From positions 1 to 55,179 of the forward strand of contig NZ_JAAITU010000024.1 of assembly GCF_013304385.1 (NCBI RefSeq): a DNA stretch of 55,179 bases. Direction: 5' to 3'. How positions within the stretch are numbered: position 1 is the stretch's first letter; the number at the start of each line of letters is the position of its first letter. A program made the position numbers and the translations under genes. Source of the DNA: Blautia glucerasea. Its GTDB lineage: Bacteria > Bacillota > Clostridia > Lachnospirales > Lachnospiraceae. Positions 16,770 to 25,787 of this stretch are shown here, piece after piece. The notes below the pieces were generated by a model. The model saw only the letters and a list, made by a program, of their open reading frames with translations, was not told where the DNA came from and did not search any database.

Positions 16770-19660
16770 AACGATTTTTCAAAAAAATAAGCATAAAAAG
16801 AACAACCGTATTGGCCCTGGTATTTATTTTTATGGGCTGCATCCTGGTCCGCAGGCTTTTTGACCTGCAGATCATTCAGGGAGAAGATTATATCAATAAA
16901 TTTCAGACAAGAACCACCAAAAACCGTGTTTTAAAAAGTACTCGTGGCAATATATTGGACAGAAACGGGGAGATCATCGCTTCCAATGTCCTGTCTTATT
17001 CCCTTACTTTTGAGGATAATGGCACATATAATACCACCAGGGAAAAGAACCTTACCCTGAACGGCATCGCCTATCAGGTACTGAAAATCCTTAAGAAAAA
17101 CGGAGACAGTCTGTCCAACAGTTTCCATATCTATATAGATGAGAATGGACAATATGCCTTTGATGTAGATGAAGGCTTTACTTTAAACCGTTTTAAAGCA
17201 GATATTTATGGTCATCCGCTGATCGATGACCTTACAGAAGAAGAAAAAAATGCCACAGCAGCAGATATGGTGGCATTTCTTGGTGGGTCTAAAAGTGGGG
17301 GATTCTCCATTGTTCTTGAAGGAGACAATGCCTATACAGAAGAAGAGTTATCTTCCCATGGGCTGCCTTCCCAGCTGACAAAAGAGGAGATCCTTGAGAT
17401 TGCCATTATCCGTTATGAACTGAATACAAACAGCTATAAGAAATATATGCCGGTTACCATTGCAACAAATGTAAGTGAAGAATCGGTAGCCGCTATCATG
17501 GAAAACAAAACTTCCTTTCAGGGAATCGAAGTAGTGGATGACTCCATACGTAAATATGTTGACGAAGAAAGCATGGGACCTATCCTTGGTTATACAGGAA
17601 AGGCATCTGCTGAAGAGCTGGAATCACTCCGCAAACAGAATCCGGATTATTCCAGTGATACTATTATAGGAAAGGCCGGTCTGGAACAGTATATGGAGCT
17701 GACTTTGCAGGGTACAGATGGCCATGAGACTGTTTCGGTTGATAATCTTGGAAAAGTATTGAAGATTGATGAGAATACAAGGGTGGCTCCGATTGCAGGA
17801 AATGATGTACAGATCACCATAGACACAGACTGGCAGTCCGGTATTTATGAGATCTTAAAGCAAAGGGTGGCCGGTATTCTTCTTTCCAAGATTGAAGCAT
17901 CCAAGACCTTTGACTTTGAAGGGATCAAAAACGCCAGCCAGATACGGATCCCTATTTATGATGTTTACAATGCACTGGTGGAAAACAGTGTGATCGATAT
18001 TAATAAATTTCAGAACGAAAACGCCTCTGATATAGAAAAAAACTTATATGCCAAATTTCAACAAAAGCAGCAGCAGGTTTTTGATATAATAGACAGCAGG
18101 CTTACAGGAGACAATCCACCAGCTTACAAGGATGAAGATGTTCAGATACAGGCATACCTTTCCTATATCTGTAATGACATGCTGCGTGATACCTTAAAGA
18201 TCATCAAAAGTGATGCTGTAAACACATCTGATGACACTTACAAAGCCTGGGTAACGGATGAAAGTATCAGTCTGAAGGATTATCTTACTTATGCCACCAG
18301 TCAGAACTGGATCGATATTTCCAAGATTTCCCCGGAAGGAGAGTACCTGGATTCAGCAGAAGTATACCGCAGTCTTACCGATTATATTATTGATTATCTG
18401 AAAACAGACACCGGATTTTCAAAGCTGCTGTATAAGTACATGCTTCAGGAAGATACCATTTCCGGTCAGGAGCTTTGCCTGGTGCTTTATGAGCAGGGGA
18501 TCCTGTCCAAGGATGACGGTATGTACGAAAGTCTTGCTTCCGGATCTATGGGTGCATATGATTTTATGGTCAGCAAGATTTCCACTTTGGAGATCGAGCC
18601 TGCACAGCTGGCACTTGAACCATGTTCTGCATCTGCAGTACTGGTAGATGTACACACAGGGAAGGTTCTTGCCTGCGTTACTTATCCAGGATATGACAAT
18701 AACCGTCTTACAAATAACATGGATACGGATTACTACACCAAGCTTGCACTGGATGAGTCCAGCCCATTCTTTAACAAGGCAACCCAACAGACTACTGCGC
18801 CTGGTTCTACCTTTAAGCTGGTTTCCACCATTGCAGGCATGATGGAAGGTGTGATCGATGACAGCACTTATTTTGACTGTACTGGATCTTTTGATTATGT
18901 TACACCGCCCATCAACTGCTGGAATACTTATGGACATGGTGCACTGGATATCCGCAGTGCCATTGAGCAGTCCTGTAACTATTATTTCAGTATGATCGGA
19001 TTCCAGCTTGGTAAGGTTGGTGATAACCAGTTTTCTGAGAATCAGAGTCTGTCAAAGCTGAAGGAATACGCTTCCTTGTTAGGACTGGATCAGAAGAGTG
19101 GGATTGAGCTTTCAGAAGCAACACCGCAGGTATCCAACCAATATGCAGTTCCGTCTTATATCGGACAGGGTACGAACCTTTATACTACAGTAGGCCTTGC
19201 CAGATATGCGGCAGCTCTTGCCAATTCAGGAACTGTATTCCAGCTGTCTCTTCTTGACAATGTAAAGGATGCGTCCGGCCAGACTCTGCAGACTTATGAT
19301 CCGGTTGTCCTTAACAACCTTACAGAGATCCCACAGAATGTGTGGGACGATATCCATGACGGTATGTACAGGGTAGTACAGACCCACAATCAGTTTAATG
19401 GACTGGGCATGGCTGTATCCGGAAAGACAGGAACAGCTGAGGTGGATTATTACCATCCCAATCATGGCCTTTTTATTGGCTATGCACCGTCCACAGATCC
19501 TAAGTATGCTATATCCGTGCGTATTGCAAACGGATATACCTCTGGTAATGCATGTTTGATTGCTAATGATATTTTTAAATACATTTTTGAACTTGCTGAT
19601 AAAGAATCCATTATCACAGGTATGGCTTCCAGCGATACAAGTGATGTTTCAAATGACTAA
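16754..19660 (+). CDS. mrdA: penicillin-binding protein 2, class B transpeptidase
   Basis: This is the elongasome D,D-transpeptidase that cross-links peptidoglycan. A membrane anchor lies at residues about 17-35, followed by the dimerisation domain (TTKNRVLKSTRGNILDRNGE). The transpeptidase domain has the active-site STFK, SCN in IEQSCNYYFS, and KTGT in SGKTGTAEV. At 968 residues it is much longer than E. coli PBP2 (633). The excess is mainly a hydrophilic insert of roughly 250 residues (about 365-620) between the dimerisation and catalytic domains. GTG 16754 overlaps mreD. It pairs naturally with the RodA polymerase encoded four genes later. Confidence 0.94.
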   Translation: MGNKIKRFFKKISIKRTTVLALVFIFMGCILVRRLFDLQIIQGEDYINKFQTRTTKNRVLKSTRGNILDRNGEIIASNVLSYSLTFEDNGTYNTTREKNLTLNGIAYQVLKILKKNGDSLSNSFHIYIDENGQYAFDVDEGFTLNRFKADIYGHPLIDDLTEEEKNATAADMVAFLGGSKSGGFSIVLEGDNAYTEEELSSHGLPSQLTKEEILEIAIIRYELNTNSYKKYMPVTIATNVSEESVAAIMENKTSFQGIEVVDDSIRKYVDEESMGPILGYTGKASAEELESLRKQNPDYSSDTIIGKAGLEQYMELTLQGTDGHETVSVDNLGKVLKIDENTRVAPIAGNDVQITIDTDWQSGIYEILKQRVAGILLSKIEASKTFDFEGIKNASQIRIPIYDVYNALVENSVIDINKFQNENASDIEKNLYAKFQQKQQQVFDIIDSRLTGDNPPAYKDEDVQIQAYLSYICNDMLRDTLKIIKSDAVNTSDDTYKAWVTDESISLKDYLTYATSQNWIDISKISPEGEYLDSAEVYRSLTDYIIDYLKTDTGFSKLLYKYMLQEDTISGQELCLVLYEQGILSKDDGMYESLASGSMGAYDFMVSKISTLEIEPAQLALEPCSASAVLVDVHTGKVLACVTYPGYDNNRLTNNMDTDYYTKLALDESSPFFNKATQQTTAPGSTFKLVSTIAGMMEGVIDDSTYFDCTGSFDYVTPPINCWNTYGHGALDIRSAIEQSCNYYFSMIGFQLGKVGDNQFSENQSLSKLKEYASLLGLDQKSGIELSEATPQVSNQYAVPSYIGQGTNLYTTVGLARYAAALANSGTVFQLSLLDNVKDASGQTLQTYDPVVLNNLTEIPQNVWDDIHDGMYRVVQTHNQFNGLGMAVSGKTGTAEVDYYHPNHGLFIGYAPSTDPKYAISVRIANGYTSGNACLIANDIFKYIFELADKESIITGMASSDTSDVSND

Positions 19661-19708
19661 AGAGACCACCAGAAAGTTGGAACAATTTGTTTAGGAGGAT
19701 TCATTGAA

Positions 19709-20497
19709 ATGAGTGAAGTTATTGTGATCACTTCCGGTAAAGGAGGTGTAGGCAAGACGACCACAGTTGCAAATATCGGTACCGGTCTTGCCATGCTAGG
19801 CAAAAAGGTAGCAGTGGTAGACACAGATATAGGCCTTCGGAATCTGGATGTGGTTCTGGGTCTTGAGAACCGGATCGTATATAATCTTGTAGATGTGGTG
19901 AATGGCAGCTGCCGTCTGCGACAGGCCTTGATCCGGGACAAGCGTCACCCGGAGCTGTATCTTCTTCCTTCTGCTCAGACAAAGGATAAGACAGCCGTTT
20001 CACCGGAGCAGATGATCAAGCTGACCCAGGAATTACGGGAAGAATTTGATTATGTTCTTCTTGATTGTCCGGCAGGTATTGAGCAGGGATTCAAAAACGC
20101 CATTGCAGGTGCAGACAAGGCTATTGTGGTTACTACTCCTGAGGTTTCTGCTATCCGTGATGCAGACCGGATCATCGGTCTTCTGGAAGCTGGCGATATC
20201 CGTGATATTCGGCTGATCATTAACCGCCTGCGTCCTGATATGATCGCCAGGGGCGATATGATGTCTGTGGATGATGTTCTTGAGATCCTGGCTGTAGATC
20301 TTCTGGGTACGATCCTGGATGACGAGCAGATCGTAGTGGCTACTAATCAGGGAGAGCCTTTGTCAGGTAAAAATTCCCAGGCAGAGGAAGAATACCAGAA
20401 TATCTGCAAACGTATTCTTGGGGAAGATATTCCTTTTGTTACCATTCGTCAGAAAAAAGGCATGTTCAGCAGACTTGGCAGTATATTCAAAAAATAA
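19709..20497 (+). CDS. minD: septum site-determining ATPase MinD
   Basis: A ParA/MinD ATPase that dimerises with ATP on the membrane and positions the division inhibitor. The deviant Walker A GKGGVGKTTT is at residues about 10-19, the switch DTDIGLRNLDVVLGLENR follows, and Walker B is VLLDCPAG. The C-terminal amphipathic membrane-targeting helix is MFSRLGSIFKK. Length (262) is normal. TTAGGAGGATTC precedes the ATG. No minC lies between PBP2 and minD; the gap is only 48 bases. Confidence 0.97.
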   Translation: MSEVIVITSGKGGVGKTTTVANIGTGLAMLGKKVAVVDTDIGLRNLDVVLGLENRIVYNLVDVVNGSCRLRQALIRDKRHPELYLLPSAQTKDKTAVSPEQMIKLTQELREEFDYVLLDCPAGIEQGFKNAIAGADKAIVVTTPEVSAIRDADRIIGLLEAGDIRDIRLIINRLRPDMIARGDMMSVDDVLEILAVDLLGTILDDEQIVVATNQGEPLSGKNSQAEEEYQNICKRILGEDIPFVTIRQKKGMFSRLGSIFKK

Positions 20498-20527
20498 TAA
20501 CAGGCATATATGAGGAGGATCTCTTAC

Positions 20528-20767
20528 ATGAAATCCATTTTGCGTGAAAAACGGCGTTCAGCCGGGTATGCCAGAGATCGTATGAAGCTTCTTCTGATCT
20601 CTGAACGTATTGAATGTTCTCCGCAAATGATAAAAATGCTTCGCAGTGATCTGATACATACAGTAAAAAAATACGTAGTGGTAGAAGAAGATCAGGTCAG
20701 GGTCAAGATTTCCAAAGATCCGGCTGTGATCATGGCATATATTCCTGTACTTACGAAAAAGGACTGA
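20528..20767 (+). CDS. minE: cell division topological specificity factor MinE
   Basis: MinE stimulates MinD ATPase and restricts the inhibitor to the cell poles. This 79-residue protein begins MKSILREKRRSAGYARDRMK and carries the MinD-contact region KLLLISERIECSP and the C-terminal beta/helix part ending DPAVIMAYIPVL. ATG 20528 is chosen because GAGGAGGAT is spaced 8-9 bases before it; an upstream in-frame ATG at 20510 overlaps that ribosome binding site. Confidence 0.92.
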   Translation: MKSILREKRRSAGYARDRMKLLLISERIECSPQMIKMLRSDLIHTVKKYVVVEEDQVRVKISKDPAVIMAYIPVLTKKD

Positions 20768-20776
20768 TAATAACAT

Positions 20777-21937
20777 ATGATTAAACAATATAAACTTCGC
20801 TTTTATAATTTCAGACTTGTACTGCTCCTGATTGCCATCAGTTCCATAGGAGTTGTACTTGTGACCAGTGCCAGGGCAGATTTGAGAAACAAGCAGCTGG
20901 TTGGTCTGATTCTTGGGCTGATCGTTATGGTGGTTCTGTCCCTCATGGATTATTCCTGGATCCTTAATTTCCAGTGGATCATGTATGGGGTTAATATTGT
21001 TATGCTTTTAGGAGTCCGGCTGTTCGGATCCAATGCAGGTGGTGCTACCAGATGGCTTCAGATCGGCGGATTCCGTTTCCAGCCTACTGAGCTTTCCAAG
21101 ATTATTATTATTTTGTTCTTTGCGAAGTTTTTTATGGATCATGAGGAAGATCTGAATACATTAAAAGTTCTTGCAGAAGCAGCAATTCTGCTTGCAATCC
21201 CGCTAGTGCTGATCTATGCACAGCCGGATATGAAGAATACCATTATGGTTACTTTGGTTTTTTGTATTCTTTTATATATGGCCGGGCTACGGTACCGGAT
21301 CATAGGAGGGGCAATTCTGATTGCAATACCTTTGATTATTATTTTTCTTTCCATCGTTGTGCAGCCGGATCAGAAGCTGATCCAGGATTATCAGAGAAAG
21401 CGAATTATGTCCTTCCTGTATCCTGAAAATGAAGAATACTCTGAAAATATTGAACAGCAGAATAATTCAAAAACAGCCATTGCTTCAGGAGAGCTTGTAG
21501 GGAAAAAGCTTACAGGTGATGACAGCACATCCTCTGTAAATGAGGGGAACTTTGTTGCAGAGAACCAGACTGACTTTATTTTTGCAGTAGCAGGAGAGGA
21601 GTATGGTTTTATCGGCTGTACAGTGGTCGTATGTCTGTTAATGGCCATTGCATTGGAATGTATCAGGATGAGTCTTCGTGCAAAGGATATGGCAGGCAGG
21701 ATCCTTTGCTGCGGTATTGGCAGTATTGTGGCCTTGCAAAGCTTTCTGAATATCTGTGTAGCCACAGGACTTGCTCCCAATACAGGTACGCCTCTTCCCT
21801 TTGTAAGCTATGGCCTGACTTCACTGATCAGTCTTTATATCGGAATGGGAATTGTTCTGAATGTAGGTCTTCAGAGCAGTGCATACAATAAAGAAATCCA
21901 AAGAAAAGAAATATATGAGAAAGAGGAATACTTATGA
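20777..21937 (+). CDS. rodA: RodA/FtsW-type peptidoglycan glycosyltransferase
   Basis: A SEDS-family polymerase with about ten membrane segments (386 residues). The conserved GGATRWLQIGGFRFQPTELSK and the catalytic Asp region NQTDFIFAVAGEEYGFIG are present, as is GTPLPFVSYGLTS near the C-terminus. The extracytoplasmic loop before the catalytic Asp is extended and polar (PENEEYSENIEQQNNS). Its place in the mre-PBP2 operon favours RodA rather than FtsW or SpoVE. The stop overlaps the next gene as ATGA. Confidence 0.92.
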   Translation: MIKQYKLRFYNFRLVLLLIAISSIGVVLVTSARADLRNKQLVGLILGLIVMVVLSLMDYSWILNFQWIMYGVNIVMLLGVRLFGSNAGGATRWLQIGGFRFQPTELSKIIIILFFAKFFMDHEEDLNTLKVLAEAAILLAIPLVLIYAQPDMKNTIMVTLVFCILLYMAGLRYRIIGGAILIAIPLIIIFLSIVVQPDQKLIQDYQRKRIMSFLYPENEEYSENIEQQNNSKTAIASGELVGKKLTGDDSTSSVNEGNFVAENQTDFIFAVAGEEYGFIGCTVVVCLLMAIALECIRMSLRAKDMAGRILCCGIGSIVALQSFLNICVATGLAPNTGTPLPFVSYGLTSLISLYIGMGIVLNVGLQSSAYNKEIQRKEIYEKEEYL

Positions 21938-22989
21938 CATCAGCTAAACCAAGAAGAACGGTAAATAACAAAGCAGCCAGATTAAAAAAAATGCGCCGCA
22001 GGCGGATCCGTCATACCATTCTTCTGGTTTTATTATTGATCGCAGTTGTTGGAGGCGGAGTTTTTGCTATTTATACTTTACGTGGCGGTTCTTTAAGTAC
22101 ACCGGTAATCCCTTTTCAAGCGTTCAATGAATTTAGTTCTTCTGTCACAGCCAGAGATTCCCTGAAAGGGAATGGTTTTGCCAAGGATCTGGTAGTTTCA
22201 GCCCAGGATACACCTCTTGACGGAGTGGCATTGGAAACTGACCAGAAGGGGCTTTTATTCGATCTTGCAAACAATAAAGTACTATTTGCAAAGGGTGCAT
22301 ATGAAAGAGTTTATCCTGCCAGTATTACTAAGATCATGACTGCCATGCTTGCCTTGAAATACGGTAATATGGACGAAACGGTTACCATTACCCAGGAAAA
22401 TGTTACATTGGAGGATGGTTCCCAGGTATGCGGGTTTGGCGCAGGAGATAAGGTTACTATGGGACAGCTGGTACGGTGTCTTCTGGTATATTCCGGTAAT
22501 GACGCTGCGTCAGCCATAGCAGAACATATTGGAGGCACAACCGATAATTTTGTTGATATGATGAACAGCTATGCTGCACAGCTGGGCTGTACAGGAACCC
22601 ATTTTTCCAACCCTCATGGTCTTCAGGACGAGAACCATTATACAACTCCTTATGATATTTACCTGATGCTGAAGGAGGCAATGAATTATCCTTCCTTTAC
22701 AGAGATCACGCAGCTTCCTTCTTATACAGTAGAATATACAAAAGCGGATGGCTCCACTATGAGTACTGTACTTGAAGCTACAGACCATTATCTTACAGGG
22801 GAAGCTGCAACACCTAAGGATGTAAAGATCCTTGGTGGAAAAACAGGAACTACCAGCCTGGCAGGCAATTGTCTGGCCCTTCTTTGCCAGAATGCATATG
22901 GACAGCCATTTGTATCCATTGTGATGGGCGCTTCTTCCAAGGAACTGCTTTACCAGGAAATGTCTTCTCTTTTACAGCATATTAACTAA
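21934..22989 (+). CDS. D-alanyl-D-alanine carboxypeptidase (peptidase S11)
   Basis: A 351-residue low-molecular-weight PBP that trims the terminal D-Ala from peptidoglycan stem peptides. A basic N-terminus and a membrane anchor (residues about 25-47) export it. Catalytic motifs are SITK in YPASITKIMTAMLA, SGN in LVYSGNDAASAIAEH and KTG in LGGKTGTTSLAGN. The C-terminal membrane-binding domain of DacA is missing, so the N-terminal anchor holds the enzyme. It ends the operon. Confidence 0.92.
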   Translation: MTSAKPRRTVNNKAARLKKMRRRRIRHTILLVLLLIAVVGGGVFAIYTLRGGSLSTPVIPFQAFNEFSSSVTARDSLKGNGFAKDLVVSAQDTPLDGVALETDQKGLLFDLANNKVLFAKGAYERVYPASITKIMTAMLALKYGNMDETVTITQENVTLEDGSQVCGFGAGDKVTMGQLVRCLLVYSGNDAASAIAEHIGGTTDNFVDMMNSYAAQLGCTGTHFSNPHGLQDENHYTTPYDIYLMLKEAMNYPSFTEITQLPSYTVEYTKADGSTMSTVLEATDHYLTGEAATPKDVKILGGKTGTTSLAGNCLALLCQNAYGQPFVSIVMGASSKELLYQEMSSLLQHIN

Positions 22990-23055
22990 ACAGGTACGTT
23001 GCCCACAGGCGGTATCACCACATATGAAACCTTCAAATCTTATAAAGGTACAGAA

Positions 23056-23101
23056 AGTCACCTTATGCCAGGCATGATGCATTGCATGAGGTGGCTTTTT
23101 C
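23056..23101 (+). terminator. intrinsic terminator closing the mre-min-rodA operon
   Basis: AGTCACCTTATGC (23056-23068) pairs, with two G-U pairs, with GCATGAGGTGGCT (23084-23096), followed by TTTTT. The position 67 bases after the last stop fits the end of the operon. Confidence 0.8.
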
Positions 23102-23126
23102 AGACCACAAAATAATTTCTTATAAT

Positions 23127-23157
23127 CTGTAACATTTTACAGACTGGATTGTTATAT
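23127..23157 (+). promoter_or_regulatory. possible ECF-type promoter or operator
   Basis: CTGTAA (23127-23132) and TTACAG (23137-23142) are a perfect inverted repeat with a 4-base centre. TGTAACATTT within it resembles the -35 of ECF-sigma promoters (TGAAAC-like), and an AT-rich -10 region follows near 23151. Autoregulation of the sigma gene would fit, but no clean CGTC -10 is seen. Confidence 0.4.
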
Positions 23158-23202
23158 AAGTAGAATACAAACAATAAAGAAAGCACTGCAGGCAGGTAAA
23201 GC

Positions 23203-23703
23203 ATGGATAAAAAGATATTGGAAGAAACATATCAAAAATTTCAAAAAGAATTATATCTGTACCTGTTTTCCTTATGCCAGAACAGACAGCTGACAGAAGA
23301 TCTCCTTCAGGAAACCTTTCTGAAAGCCTTATTGTCCCTTTCGGACAGTCATGGAAATATACGGGCGTGGCTGTACGCAGTGGCAAGAAATCTGTTTTAC
23401 AATCATCAGAAAAAGGCAAAAAAGGAGGTACTGTCTGAAGATATTTCAGATGCCCAGCTTACAGAAGATATTTTAGATCAGATCCTTCAGGAGGAAAAAT
23501 TAAAAAATCTCTATGATGGGATCCGCAAGCTGGAAAACCGGAAACAGGAAGTGCTGCAGCTTCAGTATTTTGCACACCTTTCCCAGAAGGAAATCGCTGC
23601 AGTGCTGCACCTGACTCCGGAGCATGTGCGTATCCTGGCATACAGGGCCAGAAAGGAACTTAAAGCATTAATGGATAAAGAATACCAGGAGGAAAGAAAA
23701 TGA
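23203..23703 (+). CDS. ECF-type RNA polymerase sigma factor
   Basis: A 166-residue sigma-70 family protein. Region 2 covers residues about 10-75 (LTEDLLQETFLKALLSL, IRAWLYAVARNLFYNH) and region 4 covers about 110-160 (RKQEVLQLQYFAHLSQKEIA, then HVRILAYRARKEL). Regions 1 and 3 are absent, as in ECF sigmas. The stop overlaps the next gene as ATGA, the usual arrangement with a cognate anti-sigma. The stimulus is unknown; the nearby wall-synthesis genes make envelope stress a reasonable guess. Confidence 0.93.
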   Translation: MDKKILEETYQKFQKELYLYLFSLCQNRQLTEDLLQETFLKALLSLSDSHGNIRAWLYAVARNLFYNHQKKAKKEVLSEDISDAQLTEDILDQILQEEKLKNLYDGIRKLENRKQEVLQLQYFAHLSQKEIAAVLHLTPEHVRILAYRARKELKALMDKEYQEERK

Positions 23704-24968
23704 CGTATAAGGAGCTTTTAAGGCTATATAAAGAGGGCAAATTAAATGAGCAGCAAAGACAGCAAATAGAGCAGGATATTCAGCGGCAGGATGCCATCAA
23801 TGAATATCTTTATGAAGAAGGGGATATTCCTGGTCTGGAAGACACTGTTTTTCCGGCAGCTGAGTCTGGAACTGAACCCTGTTCTGAAAGAACAACAGAT
23901 GAATCTGAAAGTGACTTTCAGAAAAAGCTTACCTCCCAGATTCAAAAGACTCTCCGGAAAGCATTCATTAAACTGGGGGTGATCACTGGGGGGCTGGTTC
24001 TGGTAATCATCCTATGTGCTGTTTTTATCCTTCCCCAGGTGGTATCCCTGTTTTATTACAATCCAAACAGATCTGCTGGCACAAGCAGTGAAACCGGCAT
24101 ATCTACCACGCAGATGAGTCTGGATCTATCCGTTTATTCAGAACTTTTCCTGCCAGGAGGACACAGAGATTATGTAAGCGCAATGCCGCTTGGTTATGGA
24201 GCCTATGATATCCAGATTCCCCAGACAATTTCCAGAAATGGCAGATTTACCTCTGCAGGCGGTAAACTGGTCCGTGGAAAGCTGACACTGTATGACAGTA
24301 ATGTGCTTGCACAGCCTTTGCTTCAGTTCTATATTCCAGGAGATACAAGTAACCGGGTGATTTATACAAAGGATGAACAGGGCAATGTAACAGAAGAGGA
24401 TAGTATGAAAGACGATATTGCCGCTTCCAAAGAGCAGATTGCAGGTTACAACGATACGGACTGGTATCTGGCCTATGTTTCTCTGTCAGAGATCACAGAT
24501 TATGGCACATTTATCAGTTGGATCAATACTTTGGATCAGCAGGGAAGCCTGAATGCAGGAGATCTGTGGTGTGCTGTTTACGCCCAGAATCAGGATGGAC
24601 ATTCTATTTCTTATCCACCGGTTGGATTTTCCCCGGAGCCATCCGGTTCCTCAATGAATTGGGACAGAGAAAAGTATCCTTATCTTTCCCTGTTAGATGA
24701 TGAGAAGGAAGAATATACAGATATATCAGACGAAGCTACAATGAAAACCCATTTCCAGAGTATGCTGTCCTATATGTGTGAACATGATGATATTCTGAAA
24801 ATGCTTGGTCATTCAGACTGGGCTGATGATTTTTCACAGATAAATACCTGGATAGACGAGAATGGGCTGAAAACTTATGGTTTTGCAATCTGCGCTACGA
24901 AAAATACTCTTCAACAGCTGTATGATGACAGCCATGTAAGTTATATCCAGTCTGCTCCACTTTCATAA
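23700..24968 (+). CDS. membrane anti-sigma factor
   Basis: A 422-residue single-pass membrane protein. Residues 1-85 are cytoplasmic and polar (MTYKELLRLYKEGKLNEQQR), suited to holding the sigma factor. A membrane segment lies at about 95-118 (VITGGLVLVIILCAVFILPQ). The extracellular part of about 300 residues resembles the sigma-factor-regulator N- and C-terminal domain family of Firmicutes. Coupling to the ECF sigma gene by a 4-base overlap supports the role. No cysteine zinc-binding motif is present at the N-terminus. Confidence 0.82.
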   Translation: MTYKELLRLYKEGKLNEQQRQQIEQDIQRQDAINEYLYEEGDIPGLEDTVFPAAESGTEPCSERTTDESESDFQKKLTSQIQKTLRKAFIKLGVITGGLVLVIILCAVFILPQVVSLFYYNPNRSAGTSSETGISTTQMSLDLSVYSELFLPGGHRDYVSAMPLGYGAYDIQIPQTISRNGRFTSAGGKLVRGKLTLYDSNVLAQPLLQFYIPGDTSNRVIYTKDEQGNVTEEDSMKDDIAASKEQIAGYNDTDWYLAYVSLSEITDYGTFISWINTLDQQGSLNAGDLWCAVYAQNQDGHSISYPPVGFSPEPSGSSMNWDREKYPYLSLLDDEKEEYTDISDEATMKTHFQSMLSYMCEHDDILKMLGHSDWADDFSQINTWIDENGLKTYGFAICATKNTLQQLYDDSHVSYIQSAPLS

Positions 24969-25078
24969 AAGTATATCTCCGGATTTTGCCATATACATGA
25001 TACAAAACCTCGAGTGATATTACCTGTGAAAAGAATTACAAAACATGTAAAAAATATACAATTTTTATTAAAAAGGGC

Positions 25079-25107
25079 TTGCTATTTTTGATAATATACA
25101 CTATAAT
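25079..25107 (+). promoter_or_regulatory. sigma-A promoter for the P-loop gene
   Basis: TTGCTA (25079-25084) and TATAAT (25102-25107) are separated by 17 bases. The start of the next gene is 63 bases further on. The remaining bases of the 24969-25169 gap are AT-rich with no gene. Confidence 0.7.
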
Positions 25108-25169
25108 TGAAACATCTTAAATAAGATTTTTAGCAAAAATTATTATATGTGTCTAAGGAGGAAAACAGC

Positions 25170-25589
25170 ATGGTTGAACTGATTGTAGGAAAGAAAGGCA
25201 AGGGCAAAACAAAAGTACTTTTAGACAGAGTAAATGGCGCCGTTAAAGACGCTAATGGCAGCATCGTCTACTTAGACAAAAGCACTAAGCATATGTATGA
25301 ACTGAACAATAAGGTTCGTCTTATTAATGTGACAACATATCCCATCAAAAATGCAGATGAATTTGTAGGATTTATCTGTGGGATTATTTCTCAGGATCAT
25401 GACCTTGAGCAGATCTATCTTGACAGCTTCCTCAGAATTGCAAATCTTGAAGGTGCAGATGTTACAAGCACACTTCAGCAGCTGGATGATATTGGTAATG
25501 CCTTTAAAGTATCTATTATCATCAGCATATCCCTTGACAAAGAAGAAATTCCTGAAGCATTCCAGGACAAGATTGCAGTTGCTTTATAA
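25170..25589 (+). CDS. small P-loop protein of unknown function
   Basis: A 139-residue soluble protein starting VELIVGKKGKGKTKVLLDRV, with a Walker A motif GKKGKGKT at residues 7-14. A hydrophobic strand plus acidic residue (LEQIYLDSFLR) could be a Walker B, and a late strand reads VSIIISISLDKEEIP. Such proteins are sometimes labelled PilT-like, but it is far too short for a PilT motor and no pilus genes are near. ATG 25170 is chosen because AAGGAGG (25155-25161) precedes it; an in-frame GTG at 25149 overlaps that site. It is monocistronic, with its own strong promoter and terminator. Confidence 0.8.
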   Translation: MVELIVGKKGKGKTKVLLDRVNGAVKDANGSIVYLDKSTKHMYELNNKVRLINVTTYPIKNADEFVGFICGIISQDHDLEQIYLDSFLRIANLEGADVTSTLQQLDDIGNAFKVSIIISISLDKEEIPEAFQDKIAVAL

Positions 25590-25645
25590 GGATTTGCAAA
25601 GCTATACATATAATTAATTAAGTATAAAATACAAAATGCTAAATT

Positions 25646-25704
25646 AAACCGCTGCAGGTTTGGGACTCACATTCAAGAGTGATCCAGATTCTGCAGCGGT
25701 TTTT
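25646..25704. terminator. bidirectional intrinsic terminator
   Basis: AAACCGCTGCAG (25646-25657) pairs perfectly with CTGCAGCGGTTT (25691-25702), followed by TT. The complementary strand ends in GGTTTAATTT. It separates the plus-strand P-loop gene from the minus-strand recombinase that ends at 25788. Confidence 0.85.
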
Positions 25705-25787
25705 ATATTGCCATACCATATAGGTACAGCTGCCATAAATATAGGTAGGTACAGCTTCATATGTTAGTTGTAAAATAATGCAGTAGT

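Noticed and set aside
25170..25589. PilT twitching-motility ATPase
   Set aside because: The protein is about a third of PilT's length and has none of the pilus motor motifs other than a Walker A.
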